Shown here: positions 35,420-48,784 of the stretch, one piece after another
Layout: the number at the start of each line of letters is the position of its first letter
Numbering within the stretch: position 1 is the first letter of the stretch
Notes under the pieces: model-generated
Told to the model about the DNA's origin: nothing
The model's database searches: none
What the model saw: only the letters and a program-made list of their open reading frames with translations
Program-made: the position numbers and the translations under genes
Source of the DNA: Bromus sterilis
Lineage: Eukaryota > Streptophyta > Magnoliopsida > Poales > Poaceae
Reading direction: 5' to 3'
Assembly: GCA_950022295.1 (NCBI GenBank)
Contig: OX465595.1
Location: forward strand, 118,670,270-118,734,269
Length of the DNA: 64,000 bases

Positions 35420-37109
35420 TAAGACCCTTGATAGTGCTCAAAAGAATTATGCTACTACTGAGAAGGAATTCTTAGCAGTAGTGTTTGCTTGTGATAAGTT
35501 TAGGCAGTATATTGTTGATTCTAAAGTTATTATTCATACTGACCATGCTGCCATTAAGTATCTTATGACGAAGAAGGATGCCAAACCAAGGCTCATCAGA
35601 TGGGTACTCCTCCTTCAAGAATTTGATTTGCAGATTGTTGATAGAAAGGGAGCAGACAACCCTGTAGCGGACAATCTTTCAAGGATGGAAGATAAACCGC
35701 ATGATCCCATCCCAGTCAACGACAGTTTTCTAGACGAACAACTTGCCGTTGTTAAAGTACAATCTCTTTTTGATCTTTGGTTTGCAGATTATGCTAATTT
35801 TATCGTTGCAAAGTATTTTCCTCCAGGTTTAACATTTCAGCAGAGGAAGAAGTTCTTCCATGATTTGAGGCATTACTTTTGGGATGACCCACATCTTTTA
35901 AAAGAAGGTCCGGACGGGATCGTGAGAAGATGCGTACCGGAACACGAGCAGAAGGACATTCTCAAGCAATGTCACGATAGTCCCTACGGAGGACATCACG
36001 CCGGTGAGAGGACCGCACATAAGGTTCTACAATCTGGTTTTTATTGGCCTACTCTCTTTAAAGATGCTAAAAATTATGTTTTATGCTGTGATAAATGTCA
36101 GAGAGTTGGTAATATTAGTAGGAGGAATGAGATGCCTATGAATTACTCACTAGTGATTGAGCCTTTTGATTGCTGGGGTTTTGATTTTATGGGTCCTTTT
36201 CCTTCTTCGCACAAGTACACTCACATATTAGTTGCTGTTGATTATGTGACCAAGTGGGTTGAAGCAATCCCCACTAAGAGTTCTGATCATAAAACATCCT
36301 TGAAAATGCTCAAAGATGTAATTTTCCCTAGGTTTGGTGTACCTAGGTATCTCATGACTGATGGAGGATCACACTTCACGCATGGAGCTTTTAGAAAAGC
36401 TTTAGCCAAGTACGATGTCAATCATAGGATTACGTCACCGTACCATCCTCAAACTAGTGGGCAAGTGGAGCTCACCAATAGAGAGATCAAGTTGATCTTG
36501 CAAAAGACAATTAACAAAAATAGGAAGGACTGGTCAAATAAGTTAGGAGATGCTTTGTGGGCGTATAGAACTGCTTACAAAAACCCCATGGGCATGTCTC
36601 CCTATAAAATGGTCTATGGCAAGGCTTGCCATCTGCCATTAGAGTTAGAGCACAAAGCTTTCTGGGCTGTTAGAGAGCTTAATGTTGACCCAAAGTTAGC
36701 TGGTGAAAAGCGTCTCATGAACTTGACTTCTCTAGATGAGTGGAGAAGTGAAGCTTACGAGAGCGCTAAAATGTTCAAGGAAAAGGTAAAGAAATGGCAT
36801 GACTGGAGGATTCTGAAACGTGAATTTAATGTTGGTGATAAAGTTTTATTGTTTAGATCCCGTTTCAGGTTTTCTCCAGGTAAACTACTTTCCATGTGGG
36901 AAGGGCCATTTCATATCGAAGAAGTCTATCGGTCTGGTGCAATTAAGATTAACAATTTTGAAGGCACCAAACCTCAAGTTGTGAATGGGCAAATACTCAA
37001 GCATTACATGGCGGGAGATCCCGTCAATGTTGATGTAAATATAATACGCACAACAACTCATGAAGAACATGTTGCAGCCCTGTTTCAGACACCGACAGAA
37101 GCAGAATAA
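35406..37109 (+). pseudogene. E1 pol, second part: RNase H and integrase
   Basis: 567 codons overlapping the previous ORF by 14 nt in another frame. Residues 1-95 hold the rest of RNase H (KNYATTEKEFLAVVFACDKF, IIHTDHAAIKYLM, DNPVADNLSRM). Integrase follows: a zinc-binding HHCC region (CHDSPYGGHHAGERTAHKVL to CCDKCQ), the catalytic core with Asp 260 (GFDFMGPF), Asp 319 (LMTDGGSHF) and Glu 355 (SGQVELTNREI), i.e. a DD35E triad, then a C-terminal domain (FNVGDKVLLFRSR, SMWEGPFHIEEVY). All catalytic residues are present, so this half looks intact apart from lacking its proper start. It would insert element DNA into the host chromosome. Confidence 0.93.
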
Positions 37110-37448
37110 GAAAAGGTATGTATTACGGTAAGGAAATATCGCGAACCACCATAAAAGTTCCATATTATGAGTTTTTGTAAAATTAGGAAAATTCGAGGCC
37201 TAGGTGGAGCCGGAGACGAGCTCCAGGGGGGCCAGGCGCCCCCCTGGCGCGCCCTACCTCCTGGCCGCGCCGGGAGGCCGCCTGGGCACCCAGGACTCCA
37301 TATCTGACTCCACTTTGGCTCGTTACCTTCCTTTTGTTGCAGAAATTCTTGCTATATATTCACCCGGATCGTTCCGGCAGCGTATCTCGCGATTTCGTGT
37401 GTTTTCTCTTCAATCTGTTTCTGCCAGGGTAAAAATCTATTGTTAGGG
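37110..37448 (+). other. E1 spacer between pol and third ORF
   Basis: About 340 nt without a gene. It contains a GC-rich stretch (37200-37300) very like the GC-rich U5 blocks of other LTRs in the window (CCTGGCGCG...CTGGCCGCGCC). This could be a leader or internal promoter for the downstream ORF. Confidence 0.45.
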
Positions 37449-37901
37449 ATGTCTTCTTGTGGCTCGAGTGGAGAGGACTTCATGGGACGGCGTCTACGTG
37501 AAGTTCAGAAAGATCTCAACCAAGGGAAGTACATAGATTGGGCCACAGAAGAAGAAATCGCTGCAAGGCGAGCGGAGATGGAACGTTCTGTGAGAAAAGA
37601 AGTCAAGACTTTCACAGCCCAGCGACCAGGGGGTCCATCAACACAAGGAGGAAGGTCAAGCAACCCCATCATGGTGGGGAGTGTCCAACCTTATTATGAT
37701 CTTTCTCTTAACCTTTCAGGAATGGCCCCTACACCTGAAGATCAACGTACGATTTCTACCATTTCCGAAGCCTACCGCATCACCAATCAACTGTGTGAAG
37801 ATTTCCGTGTACTAAAGGTGCAAGTGGAGATTTTAGAGAAGGAAAACCAAACCCTTCGTCGTGTCATCAAAGATTTGAAGAACCAGCAACAACAAGAATG
37901 A
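37449..37901 (+). CDS. E1 third ORF between integrase and 3' LTR, predicted coiled coil
   Basis: The first ATG is at 37449 (MSSCGSSGEDFMGRRLREVQ) and the frame runs 150 codons to a TGA at 37899-37901. It is hydrophilic throughout with no signal peptide or membrane segment. The N-terminal half is basic and acidic (EEEIAARRAEMERSVRKEVK), the middle Gly/Ser/Pro-rich, and the last ~45 residues look like a coiled coil (LKVQVEILEKENQTLRRVIK). Athila elements often carry an extra ORF in this place, sometimes called env-like, but this one has no envelope features. Function unknown; it may be a self-assembling accessory protein. Confidence 0.65.
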   Translation: MSSCGSSGEDFMGRRLREVQKDLNQGKYIDWATEEEIAARRAEMERSVRKEVKTFTAQRPGGPSTQGGRSSNPIMVGSVQPYYDLSLNLSGMAPTPEDQRTISTISEAYRITNQLCEDFRVLKVQVEILEKENQTLRRVIKDLKNQQQQE

Positions 37902-39501
37902 GGAGTAAATCTCCTCGGGTAATGGCATTCCCTCAGCTTGTTCCAAGCTTGGGGTAGTGCCCGGTATATTTATCTTTATCTTAGTCTTTTAGAGTCAAGT
38001 AGAGTCGTATCATGTCTAGGGAGTTTATTATATGAAATAGGTGTTTGCATTGAGGTCTATCACTCCGTCTGTGGAGAGATTGTATCCGTGAGTGTGGAGT
38101 CGTCTATATTGGAATATTACTGAGAAGTCTATTGGTTCCTTCACTGCACTCGGTATTCTCTTCACACAATCGGCATCATATGACGATTCTTATGGGGAGT
38201 ATTGACCTTATATCAGGTATGGCTTTGAAAACTTTATTTAAATTTTGGCAAACATAGCTTTGGTCTTGACAACATGCATGTTTTCTCAAGTAGCGACTTA
38301 GCCAAAACCTTTATGTTATTATGCTTGAAGTGTTATGTTGACAAGGAAGACAACTTGATGTGTTATGCTTACCTTAATGTTAATGCCTTATATGTTTTGC
38401 ATCTAAATTAGCATCAACTGTCTGTTCTCTCAAAGCCTTTGCTAGCCAAACTCTTTGCCAAGTAGATTTCTGCGTGTGCATCCATGCCCTGAAACCTTCA
38501 CCTTCCATTTGAGTCCACCATACCTTCCTATTCGTGGTATTCCCCTACCACTCCTATAAGTATAGAATTTATGTGTTATCCTTAAATGTTCAAAATCTTC
38601 TGTTTTGTGCCCCTTGTTTAGCTCATGAGGAAGTAGTGGGTAATTCATGATCTTCTTAAGTTGGACAAGTTTTATCCCGGGATTGCATGTCTAATCTGCA
38701 AACCCATAATACGAGGAGGAACTGGCATGGGTGCGCCCAGCTCGAAAGATAATATAACAAACAAACCCTCCTTCACGCTTGGTCTATGAGAAATCAGAAA
38801 CTTTGGCAGTGATAAACAAAGGAGATTAAGGGGATGTGATCGTCCTCACTTGGGAGCCGTTCCTCGAAACTTGTCCATCTTGAGAAGTAATTGAGCTATC
38901 TATTAGCATTCGTTGACAAACTATGCACCGCCCCAAAATCTATTTTTATTCTGTTTGATTTAAGGATAGCACATGAATTTTCCCTGCTTTCCCTTAACAA
39001 GGCCTTTCTTCCACTTTCATGTTGATTCAGTTTTCCCACTTCCTTATTTTTCCCTAAGAGAACAAACATTTGATGATGATGAGGATTCGTCCATATAGAG
39101 CTGCATTAAGTTTTGCCATGCCATATCCTTGTTGACATTATCTTTTGATAAGTAAGTTGTTTGCGAAAGCTTTTTCCTAGCAAGCATCTTCCTTCGTGTT
39201 AGCATTTGCACTTCATGATTATTAACATGTTCTTTCAAAAGCTTCAAATTATTTTTAGTTGTCCTTTGACCAAGATTATGTTTGCCATAATTTGATGAAG
39301 TTTCCTCAGCCCTACTTTTGATTATAATTGTTATTACTTTCTCATGAGGGCCTTATGAGTTGACGTTGCTGTTGAGGATGCTTGAGTATGATGAAGGAAC
39401 CTTGATGCTTCTTGTCTGTATTCTATTTATCGACACTTCACTCTCTAAACTTGTGGACAGGTTTACCGAGCTCAGTATTCGCTTGGGGACAAGCGAGGTC
39501 T
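37902..39501 (+). other. E1 non-coding 3' region
   Basis: About 1.6 kb between the third ORF and the polypurine tract with no supported gene. The scattered ORFs on both strands are short. An AAGCTTGGGG polypurine-like motif also occurs at 37946-37955, about 50 nt after the third ORF. Confidence 0.6.
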
Positions 39502-39514
39502 AAGCTTGGGGGAG
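39502..39514 (+). other. E1 polypurine tract
   Basis: AAGCTTGGGGGAG ends one base before the 3' LTR (TGATACG at 39516). This is the expected primer for plus-strand DNA synthesis. Confidence 0.85.
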
Positions 39515-39515
39515 T

Positions 39516-41025
39516 TGATACGTCCAAAATGCATCACTATTTTATGTAGTAATTCTTTCTTATTCATTGATATATTTCATGATATGATGCTATTCTTATG
39601 TTGTTTTGGCTTATTTTACACAGTTTGCAACTTTCCGGTGCCGAAGCAGCAGACGCAGGATTCAGCGGTAAAAAGTGGACGCTGAGTTGCTGAAGAAGAA
39701 CACCTCCAAATTACCTGAAAATCGACAGAGGATGTTTTCCAGCAGGATCATGAAGACACGCAAAAGAGCGACCAGAGGGGGGCCACAGGGTGCCCAGGAA
39801 GCCACCTGGCGCGGCCCCACCCCTGGTCGCGCCAGGAGGGCGCCTGGACCCACGGGGCCACTCCCGGCTCCCCCCTCTGGCCTATATACTCCTCGTCGTC
39901 CAAAAACCCTAAAAAAGGAGAGAGTTTTCGGAGTTCCGCTGCCGCTCCGTGGCGGAAACCTACAGAGAAGAAAAGCCATCTCTGGCGGGCAGATTCCGCC
40001 GGGGAGATCACCTCCCGGAAGGGGAGATCGTCGCCATCGCCATCACCATCATCACGGGCATCATCGAGATCATCATCAACATCATCCCCATCATTAGCAC
40101 CATCTCCATCTTCATCCAATCTCGTCTCACAATTGCAACTCGTGTTGTAATCCGTACTATCTATCCTCTCTACTCTATCGGTGTTGATTACTACTTTGTG
40201 GTGAATGCTATTGAGTTTTGTTGGAGAAATATTATTGTGTTCAGATTGTTTATCATCTATTTATCCCCACTGATGATGATCTCTTTTATGTCTTGTGAGT
40301 AGTTACTTTAGTTCTTGAGGACATGGGAGCAGTCTAGTTGCCAGTAGTCATATGATGTTGAAGTAATATGTGTTGGTTGGTATTTAAGTTGTGTTGTTAT
40401 TTTCCTAGTGGTGTTGTGTGAGTCGAACACTCAACACTTCGCCTTATCAAGGACCTAGGGGAATGCATTGTGTATAAATAATGCTTACGGTGGGTTGCCG
40501 GAGTGACAGAAACCTAAACCCCAGTTTGCACGCTTTTGCACAAGGGAACAATGGATCACCGATCGTATTGCTATGGTTAGGCTTTTGCCTTAATTACTAT
40601 CTTGTATTTGCGGATGCTTGCAAGGTGTTTAATCATAAGAGTGCATCTAGAGGATGCACTAGCATAGATCCACCCACCAAACACTTATAAACACAGCACA
40701 TAGTACAGATACAGAATATGGCGAAAGCACATGACTACCTCTCCCGTGTGTCCTCAAGAACACTTTAGCTTTTATAAGTTCAGTTGCTAAGCCTCTCCTT
40801 TGCTAAGAAAGGATTGGGCCACTCTTTACTATCCAGTATCTTTTACTTTGCTCGTTTTTACTATCCTGTCGCTTATACCAAGAAAACCCCTAAAAAGTTA
40901 TCTTTCAGTGCTTGCAGTTATCTCCTTACCAAAGTCACTTGCTACTACCTTCTGCTCCTCGTTGGGTTCGACACTCTTACTTATCGAAAACACTGCAATA
41001 GATCCCTCTACGTTGAGGGTCATCA
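39516..41025 (+). repeat. E1 3' LTR
   Basis: 1510 bp, ending TCATCA and followed by the CCTGC duplication. It has a 10-bp deletion near 40646 compared with the 5' LTR (31938-31960). Confidence 0.95.
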
Positions 41026-41030
41026 CCTGC

Positions 41031-41356
41031 ACACACAGCAAATAACTTTGCTTCCCAACGAGTACAGAGGAGTTGTCAATTCCTGCGGCCTTGTTGTTTA
41101 CAAAGGGTAAAACACACGGGATAATAATGATAGTGATAGCAACGGAAAAGTAAATAAAGCAGTAAATTGATAGTGTAAACAGTATAGGAAATATGGACCG
41201 GGGTCCTATGATGTTCACTAGTGATGTCTCTCTCCCAAAACACGATAAAATAGCCATGCGAGGTAAACAAATTACAGCTGGGCAATTGACAGGATTATGT
41301 GCGCAAACCAATGCTAATTATACTATAAAGAAGGGAAGAGGCTCAAAAGCATGGTT
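41031..41356 (-). repeat. E3 5' LTR, second segment
   Basis: This continues directly from 30804 once E1 is removed (compare 1291-1620). It ends at GCTCAAAAGCATGG, where unrelated sequence (E6) begins. Confidence 0.85.
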
Positions 41357-43985
41357 TTTACCTAAACCCTAATTTCCTGCGATCTGGACCGTCGGATCGG
41401 CCGATCCAACGGCCCAAATAGGACCAACCCCTCCACCTCCTCTCTCCTCTTTCCTCCCATCTCCACGCCGCACGCACCGCCGCCGCCATGCACCACCGGC
41501 CGGCCGCCGCGTCAGCTCCGCCGCCGCGCCACCAGGTGACCCGCGCGCCGCCTCTTCTCCATCTTCCCTCTCTCACGACCGCCTCCTCTTCCACCGCAGG
41601 TAGCCGCCGGCGTCGAAGCGGCGCCGCGGCAGCCATGACCTGATCTCGGTCCGAGCTCGCGTCGTGCCTCGCCTCGGTGTCCACCGTGCTAACCGTCGCC
41701 GCCACGGGATCCAACGACCCGCACCCGGATCCGGTCCCGCAGCCGGCCTCCTAGCGCCGCCGCCTCGCCTGTTCGCCGCTCGCCGTTACCGGCGTTGCAG
41801 CCGCCGCCGTCGGCCCCTGATCTGGATCGGGAGAGCCAGGTGGGCCGCGCCACCGCCCGAGGCCCAGCTCCTCCAACCGGCCCAGCGCCAACCTCCATGC
41901 CCATCCGGCTCCTCTCTGCCTTCTTGGGCCGAGCCCATGTGGGGTGAGGCATTTTTTTGTTGTTTTATTTTTTTCATGCCTGCAAATTGTATTGTTGTAT
42001 TCAGTTTTGCGAGTAGAATTGCGATCAAACCGTAGCCCGGATGACGTTGCGCCCAAAAGGAAAATTGTTTAGTTTTGTTTGTACTTCAGTTCATCTTTTG
42101 TGAGCATTTTGATTTGACGCCATCTTGATGTTGTTAATCACTGTTGAAGTGGGCATCGGGCTGTTAACTGCTACTAATTTCTGTTATGTGCTGCTGCTGT
42201 TATTTTATTGCAAGTTTGCATGATGATTTTGACACATCCATGAGGCCTATTGCATTGATTCTTGTTGCATACTGTTCAGCATCATGTTTACTTTCATTAC
42301 ATGTATTGCATTGTCATGTTTGCATTTATGGTCATAGATATGTTTAGCTCCAAAGTTGCTAACCCGCTGTTTTTGACAGCCACCTCTGTTTTTCTCTAAA
42401 TCTGTAACTTTCCGATACCATGTTGCATGCTTAATATCTTTTGATCTGTTATGCCTATGACCATGATTCTTGTTTGTACCTGATCACCATCATCTCTAGT
42501 TCATGCCCATATATTGATATGTCAAGTTGTTGTACATTTGCATATAGTTTTAACCCTGTTTATACACCATGATTATAACAGTTTCTGCCCTGTTTTCCTG
42601 ATTTTCACTAAGTCCTAGACCGGTAATGTTATATAGCTTTTTGTGTTGCTTATAACTAGTGAACCATGATGCCTATTTGCATGATTCTTTTTGCCATGCC
42701 TTCCCTGTCATGTCTACTTTAGTTGCATATCATTTGTGAGCATGTTTGCATTCATTATCCTGTTTATGCATTGCTCTAAAGTGTGCTTCCTGACGTTGGC
42801 AGATTGTGTTCCAAACTTGTTTTGCTTGTATCTTTTTAACCGTAACTCCGTTTGGAGTGTTCTTTATATGTAACTTGATTAGTTTTTCATGTACTTTGTG
42901 TTTATGCTATTGTTTGTTGTTGTTAACCAACCTAAAATATGGTTTAGGACAGAATAGTACCAAATGTTTTAATCATCGTGGGGCACTTAGTGTATGCCAT
43001 GTTTAGGTTGTGCCTCACTTAAATTGACTAGCATAGATAGTTTACTTTATGCTTCACCTATTGACTTGTTTGTGCGCTATGCCATGATTGAGTGAGATGC
43101 CATGTTAACAACCTTTGCTCATCTTGTGTAGCTAAACAACTTGAACCCTTGTAAATGTGCGGTATCGTCGTGTGTGACGAGTAATCCACTTAACCTGTTA
43201 GTAATCGCTCTCGACGGTAGGTGTGATGTCTCGTGTTGCCTTCTTGTTGATGCTTGCTCGTGTTTGCTTCGTAGTAATTGATGCTTGCTCGTTGATTGCT
43301 TTCCAGTGTTTACCGTCTTGTGTGCTTCCGCGGTTACCTCTCGGATACGATGCGAGCTTGCGATCAACTACACTTCGGAACCCGACTTATCAACAGGCAA
43401 GGACTATACATTACTTATGATCCATTCTATTTCAACCAGCGGTTTGCATGCTAGTCTAGGATAGGTTCGATGTTTGATCCTACCACATGTTTACAACCTA
43501 TTTCAAACCGATACAACCATGTCCCCTCCCAGCAAACCTTGTACTGCTATGTTACTATTGCTCGTTGCTCAGCCCCTGCTTAGGATGCTACGATGTTACC
43601 CTGTTACTCCTTGGTTTTGGGATATCACATTATTATATTGTTATTGATGATATGATTATTATAATGTTGACTATATTCGACGAAGGATGGAACGTCTAGG
43701 CTATCCCGCCCCGACGCTTTGTTCCATTCGAGTCACCTAGGATCCGAGTTCCGGGTATTGGTTTTAAGACTGAGCGTGCCTAACCGCGTGTGGGATGCTA
43801 TGGGGTCCCCTTTTCTTACCTATCTAGCTTCAAACATTTCTATAGGTGGCCCAAGTCGATTTACCATTTGAAACCATGCATATATGTTCTTCGGGTCGCT
43901 CCTAGCAGATATTCTTTAAAATAACTTGGGCCAGCGGAGACACGGTTTCTCTTGTTGGTCCACACATGGAAGCTAGGGGGCTTCC

Positions 43986-45742
43986 TGTTGGGGTTCGCAG
44001 CAGAAAACACAAATTTTTCTAACTAGCGTTCCCTTAACCCAAGATCTAGCTAGCCGTATTACCGTAACGAACAGTAGTGCGGAAATAACATACCTCGGGG
44101 TGTAGTCCGTTGCACGGGAAACGTTCCCGCAAACGTGGTTGATGTAGCCGATTAAGTTTCACATCCCCCTGGCTGTGTTGAGCACCCGGATGGGTGTAGT
44201 GCCACACGTGCAGCACCTCGTAGTAATCGCACACATACGAGACTCGATGACGACCTCCGTTCTCCGATCCAGCGGAGGTGGCGGAAGCAGACCTCCGGAC
44301 GGAGCTTCGGCAGCACGACGGCCTCCGATTCTAGCAGAGAGGTCTCAATTCCACTACAGGCTCACACTAGGGAGCCCACCGTGGAAGAGACCAGAGAGGG
44401 GAGGAGACCAGAGAAAACCGATCTCAATTCGGAGTTATATTTATTTTCTCACGAATTTCTGTGTATTAATTATGTGCACCCTGCCTGTCTTTATATAGGC
44501 TGGGGAAGGGAGTCAACCCACCTCCCCTAGCAATGTGGGACTAAACCCTTTGCTAGGGGGGAGTTGGCCGGCCAAGGGGGGAGAGGGGGCGCACCCCTCA
44601 TGGGCCCTAGGGCCCATGGCGCCTCCCCCCCCCTTTCTTTTCTTTTTTCTTTTCCCTTTAATTCCTTAATGGGCCTTTTTCTCCACTAAGGCCCATAGCA
44701 CATATTAATTAGAAATAAAATGATTTTAATTATTAATTCAATTAATTAATAACTAAAACATATTATTTCATCTCCCGGTGCTCCGGAAACACTTCCGGAT
44801 CACTCCGAACTTGTTTCGGTTCAATACGGTACTCCTCCGATATTGTCTCCTTAATTCTCTGGTTGCTCCGATGGTTCCGAAAAAGTCTCCGATTTCATCG
44901 AGCCCTTAAGTGCGTTACCCTACGGTCCGAGAACACTCCAGTCATGACCGAGCAGAGGCAACAGTCAATGATCATCAGCGGGACCTGGATGCCCATAATG
45001 ACCCCTGTGCATTCCGGATATCAATACCGATTGGACCTTACGCCGTATAGCATTCCCTTTGTCAGCGATACTGGATTGTTCCGAGATTCGATCAATGACA
45101 TCCTATGTTTGGTTCAACCTCGTTCCGAACTAAATCCTTATACACTCGTTCCCGTGATATTCATCCCCGTGACCTAGTCACACGCTGCGCAGCTTTATGG
45201 ATGGAATCTCACCGAGTGGGCCCTGAGTATCTATCCATTATATGGATTGACAAATCCCGCTCTTGTAAACAATACTCCTCAACGTATCTCCACGGAATAC
45301 CTAAGATACAACCGTTATGACCCGCATATTTCAGTCAGGTGGTGGGATGTAAGTCAAAGCATCCGGGAAGATAGTGATTATGCACGTACTCACGGTCAAA
45401 GGAACGGTCTACCACGTTCTGTAATTACAACACTAAACCTTCAAAAGATTTGATCATGCTGTAATGCTTTCTTTGGGTAATGTTCATCACGTCACTTAAC
45501 CAGTGAGGTGACCTCATAGTCAAGAGACTTAATTGTCCATGATCGCGAAACCACGATCATCATGTTGACCATGAACTAGTTATCGAAGTAGAGGCTAACT
45601 AGGAACTCTGGGGTTTCTATACCACACCTGCATCATTGTTTCACTGATGCAGTTCTAGCACGGTATGAAACTGGTTATGAACTTGCTTAGATATATATTA
45701 GAATAATCATATATTATTTGCCTCTAGAGCATATATCCAACA
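43986..45742 (-). repeat. E5 3' LTR
   Basis: The left copy; on the minus strand it follows the polypurine tract. It has GGGCCCTAGGGCCCATGG near 44600, which is partly deleted in the other LTR. Confidence 0.93.
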
Positions 45743-48700
45743 GTCTCCCACTTGCACTAGACTGCTAATAATCTAGCCGCATTTTCCCGATCATAATCAT
45801 CTTATCACATAAGTGTTTCATTGATCATGCATGCTCATGGAAGAGGGTTCGTCAACGAACTGCACCAATTCAGATTCGTATGTTTCCTTTGCAACTGGTA
45901 CAGGTCAAAAGCTCTTTTGACATACCACTCATTATCATATAATGGTTGGATATAAGTTTCGCGGGAGAGTGAGACTATTATTTCACAGTATCCTCCAATG
46001 ATCTCTTGGTTCAGTCTTTAGAAGACTCATCCATAGTCATATATACTGGGAAATACACTCAGCCAGAAGTCCAATACTTCTAACGCTAAACTTTTATCCA
46101 TACGTCTACTTTCTTAAGTAGTATTATGTTTGTAGTACCGTGAATTTTGCTCACATTTCTTTCATATCTTTTGGTGATGTCTCTAATTCCATATAGACCC
46201 ATAACACGGCTTGCAATTGTAATCTTGCATTACATTCAAGTCTATTATCCTTTCTATATTTTAGAGAATAGTCCTCAGTATTCCTCTCATATACTGAATG
46301 CATGGACTTTATTCAGATTCTGTGTTTTACTCCTAAAGCACATCGGAATCTGTTCTTCTTTCAAGAACTTTTGAGTCATTCTGTTGTTGGATTCACAATG
46401 CATGTTATATGGTAGAATCATATGTCAAGAACATATGAGATCACATGTCCGGTACATGGTGCATCTCTATTCTTCTATCAAGACATTGCTTGTGATATTT
46501 GGATTTCATCCTTATATAATTTCTAGCCACAAGAACCTGTTTCTTGTCTAGAAGATTATTCCAACCTTTACTTCGTTTCATTATCCGTATCTTAATCTAC
46601 TCATATAGATTTCAACGTGTAATGTGTTGGTATTTCATATAAAAGAAGATTCTTGCAATCTTGTATTTTATTTGCCTTATGCTCTATATATATATCATAA
46701 TGCACATATGTATATAAGACTATTCTCTATATACACAATCAATGGATATCCATATATATACATATGAGATCATTCTTCACACATATCAGTGCATATATGT
46801 TTGAGACAATGATCATGCTCCCACTCAAATATATCCATCTTATACTCATTTATTTGTGGTTCAGCTTTCATCAAGTCATTTTATTGTTTATTATGTCTTA
46901 CATAATGACAATGCTTCCAAAGCTCCCACTCAGAAAATGCCCTCTGCATTCCAAGTTTCTGGGAAGTTTTCAAAGCTCCCACTCAGTTTCATGAAACTGC
47001 AGGCCCACTCAATATTTTGGTCATCACAAAATCACTTGATCAAATCAAGGTTGAGGGTTCCTGTCTTGAGGTACTATAGTCCATCCTTTTAACGAAGTAA
47101 CCTTCGTCATGCCCATTGCAATTCTCTTTCAAATCCCAAATTTGACTGAGATGCAATTTCAGGCTATGGTCTATCGTAGTGTAAATGAAATATTTTATTG
47201 ATTAAAGCATTCCTACGTTTCCGTAGTCAATCACCATTGAACTTTGGTCATAACCAAATAATGCCTTATGCCCATTACATTTTTCTCAATAACTTTCCAG
47301 TTTGTCGAGAATATGAAATAACCGATTTATTTCACAGGACGTGAGCCATCCTTAATGTAATTCAATATTTTTTCATTTCTCCTCGTGTTCTAGGCTACCA
47401 TCATTCCTTTGTGTCTTCAAGCAATATTATTCCCTTATTGTTTTATTAAGAAGACTCATGATTATTGTTCTGTACAGAACGTATTCATGATAACCTTCTA
47501 AATTCAACAATGGCTTCCACTCATATACCAAGATCAATCATCTTTGGCATATCCTTCCTTATATAGCGTCATTACAGCGGAACATGCTTCCGTTGCAATA
47601 CTCTGATATTCTGAAGGCAAGGTCCAATACCCCGGTCAAAGTTTCCATTATCTCCCATTGGATCCGTGTCGAGAGACTTTTCTCGTATTACCAATTAAGC
47701 AACACACATTTTGCTATTCGGGGAGAATATGTAATTTCAATTGCTCGTAGTTTTATTACAAAGAAATTCTTTCTTTTTAGAAACCTTATAACACCATCAG
47801 TTATGGAGCTATCATGTCTCGTTAGATTCAAGATGGTTTCCTATTCATGAAGTGGGTGTTTTAACTTAATGAATTAAACAACTTATTCGACAATAACTAT
47901 AGTGCTAGGGGAAAGAACGTTTAGACCATACTACGGTTTAGTATGACTACGAATGGTTTAAGTAGTCTAGCACTTTCAACTTCCATCGTAGTTTGTGGTA
48001 CAACTTCCACAAGTCTCCCATTATGTCAATATCAATACTTATCACTTCAGATCGTAGCGTAGTGATATGTATCCTTGTATTCTCACTTCTCACTGTGATT
48101 CCCGAATCTCAGTTTTATGATCTCAATTGAATACAACTTTCAATTAATCATATGAAGTCTTTAATGATAACTCACATGCTCATTCTACATCATTTATGTA
48201 TAATGATTGGCACAAGTTCTACTTGCTAGAACCTTGTCATGATTATATTTATTGCAGAGGTTCATAGATCGTGTATCTAATCCATCTCATGCAATCAAGT
48301 TATGATTTTCATTCGATAATGAACTCACAAGTTAATAGATCATACATTTAATGAATTCATCCGTTATGAAGTCACCTCATGCAATCAAATCTTTGACTTG
48401 TTGTAATCAAGACAACTTTATCATTAAACATTGAATATTTCTTGACAATAATAGTAGTATTATAAATGCTTTCTATCATATCATAAATCAAGACGTAATC
48501 AAAGTATAAGCACACTTTTATTCATAAAGATGGAACAACTGACTTGTCTCATTACATGAATAACTTTGTCTCGCGAGATGCAAGACATACAACTAAGTGT
48601 TCATACTATAATGATTACATAAGATTTATCTAATACTCTAAGTATCTCCTATGATAGATGTCTTGGTGGAATCCATGTTGGCCATCAACTGACTTGATGT

Positions 48701-48784
48701 CCATCAATCCTTGATTTCACCTCTTCCCGTCCATGCAACAGCAGGTCCTGTTTTCATAAAACAGAATAAGTATCAAATACTCAT
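45743..48784 (-). other. E5 interior without coding capacity
   Basis: About 3 kb on the gag-distal side, where pol would be expected. No copia protease, integrase, RT or RNase H motif is readable in either strand. It includes repeated AAAGCTCCCACTCAG motifs (46918-46933 and 46972-46987). It is comparable in build to large retrotransposon derivatives that keep only signals for packaging and reverse transcription. Confidence 0.65.

Larger units (their letters stand above)
30805..41025 (+). mobile_element. E1: complete Athila-like Ty3/gypsy retrotransposon
   Basis: LTRs at 30805-32325 (1521 bp) and 39516-41025 (1510 bp) begin TGATACGTCCAAAATG and end GGGTCATCA. The target duplication CCTGC is at 30800-30804 and 41026-41030, and removing the element restores the LTR sequence seen at 1286-1300. 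The PBS is at 32338-32355 and the polypurine tract at 39502-39514. The internal order is gag, protease, RT, RNase H, integrase, then a third ORF, as in the Athila lineage. A rough eye count gives about 30-35 substitutions plus a 10-bp deletion between the LTRs, near 2 percent, so insertion was fairly recent. Two frame breaks in gag-pol make this copy defective. Confidence 0.95.

Noticed and set aside
44175..45453. Series of about 65-107 codon ORFs, repeated at 50707-52011
   Set aside because: All lie within the two E5 LTRs and run on the strand opposite to the element's transcription.
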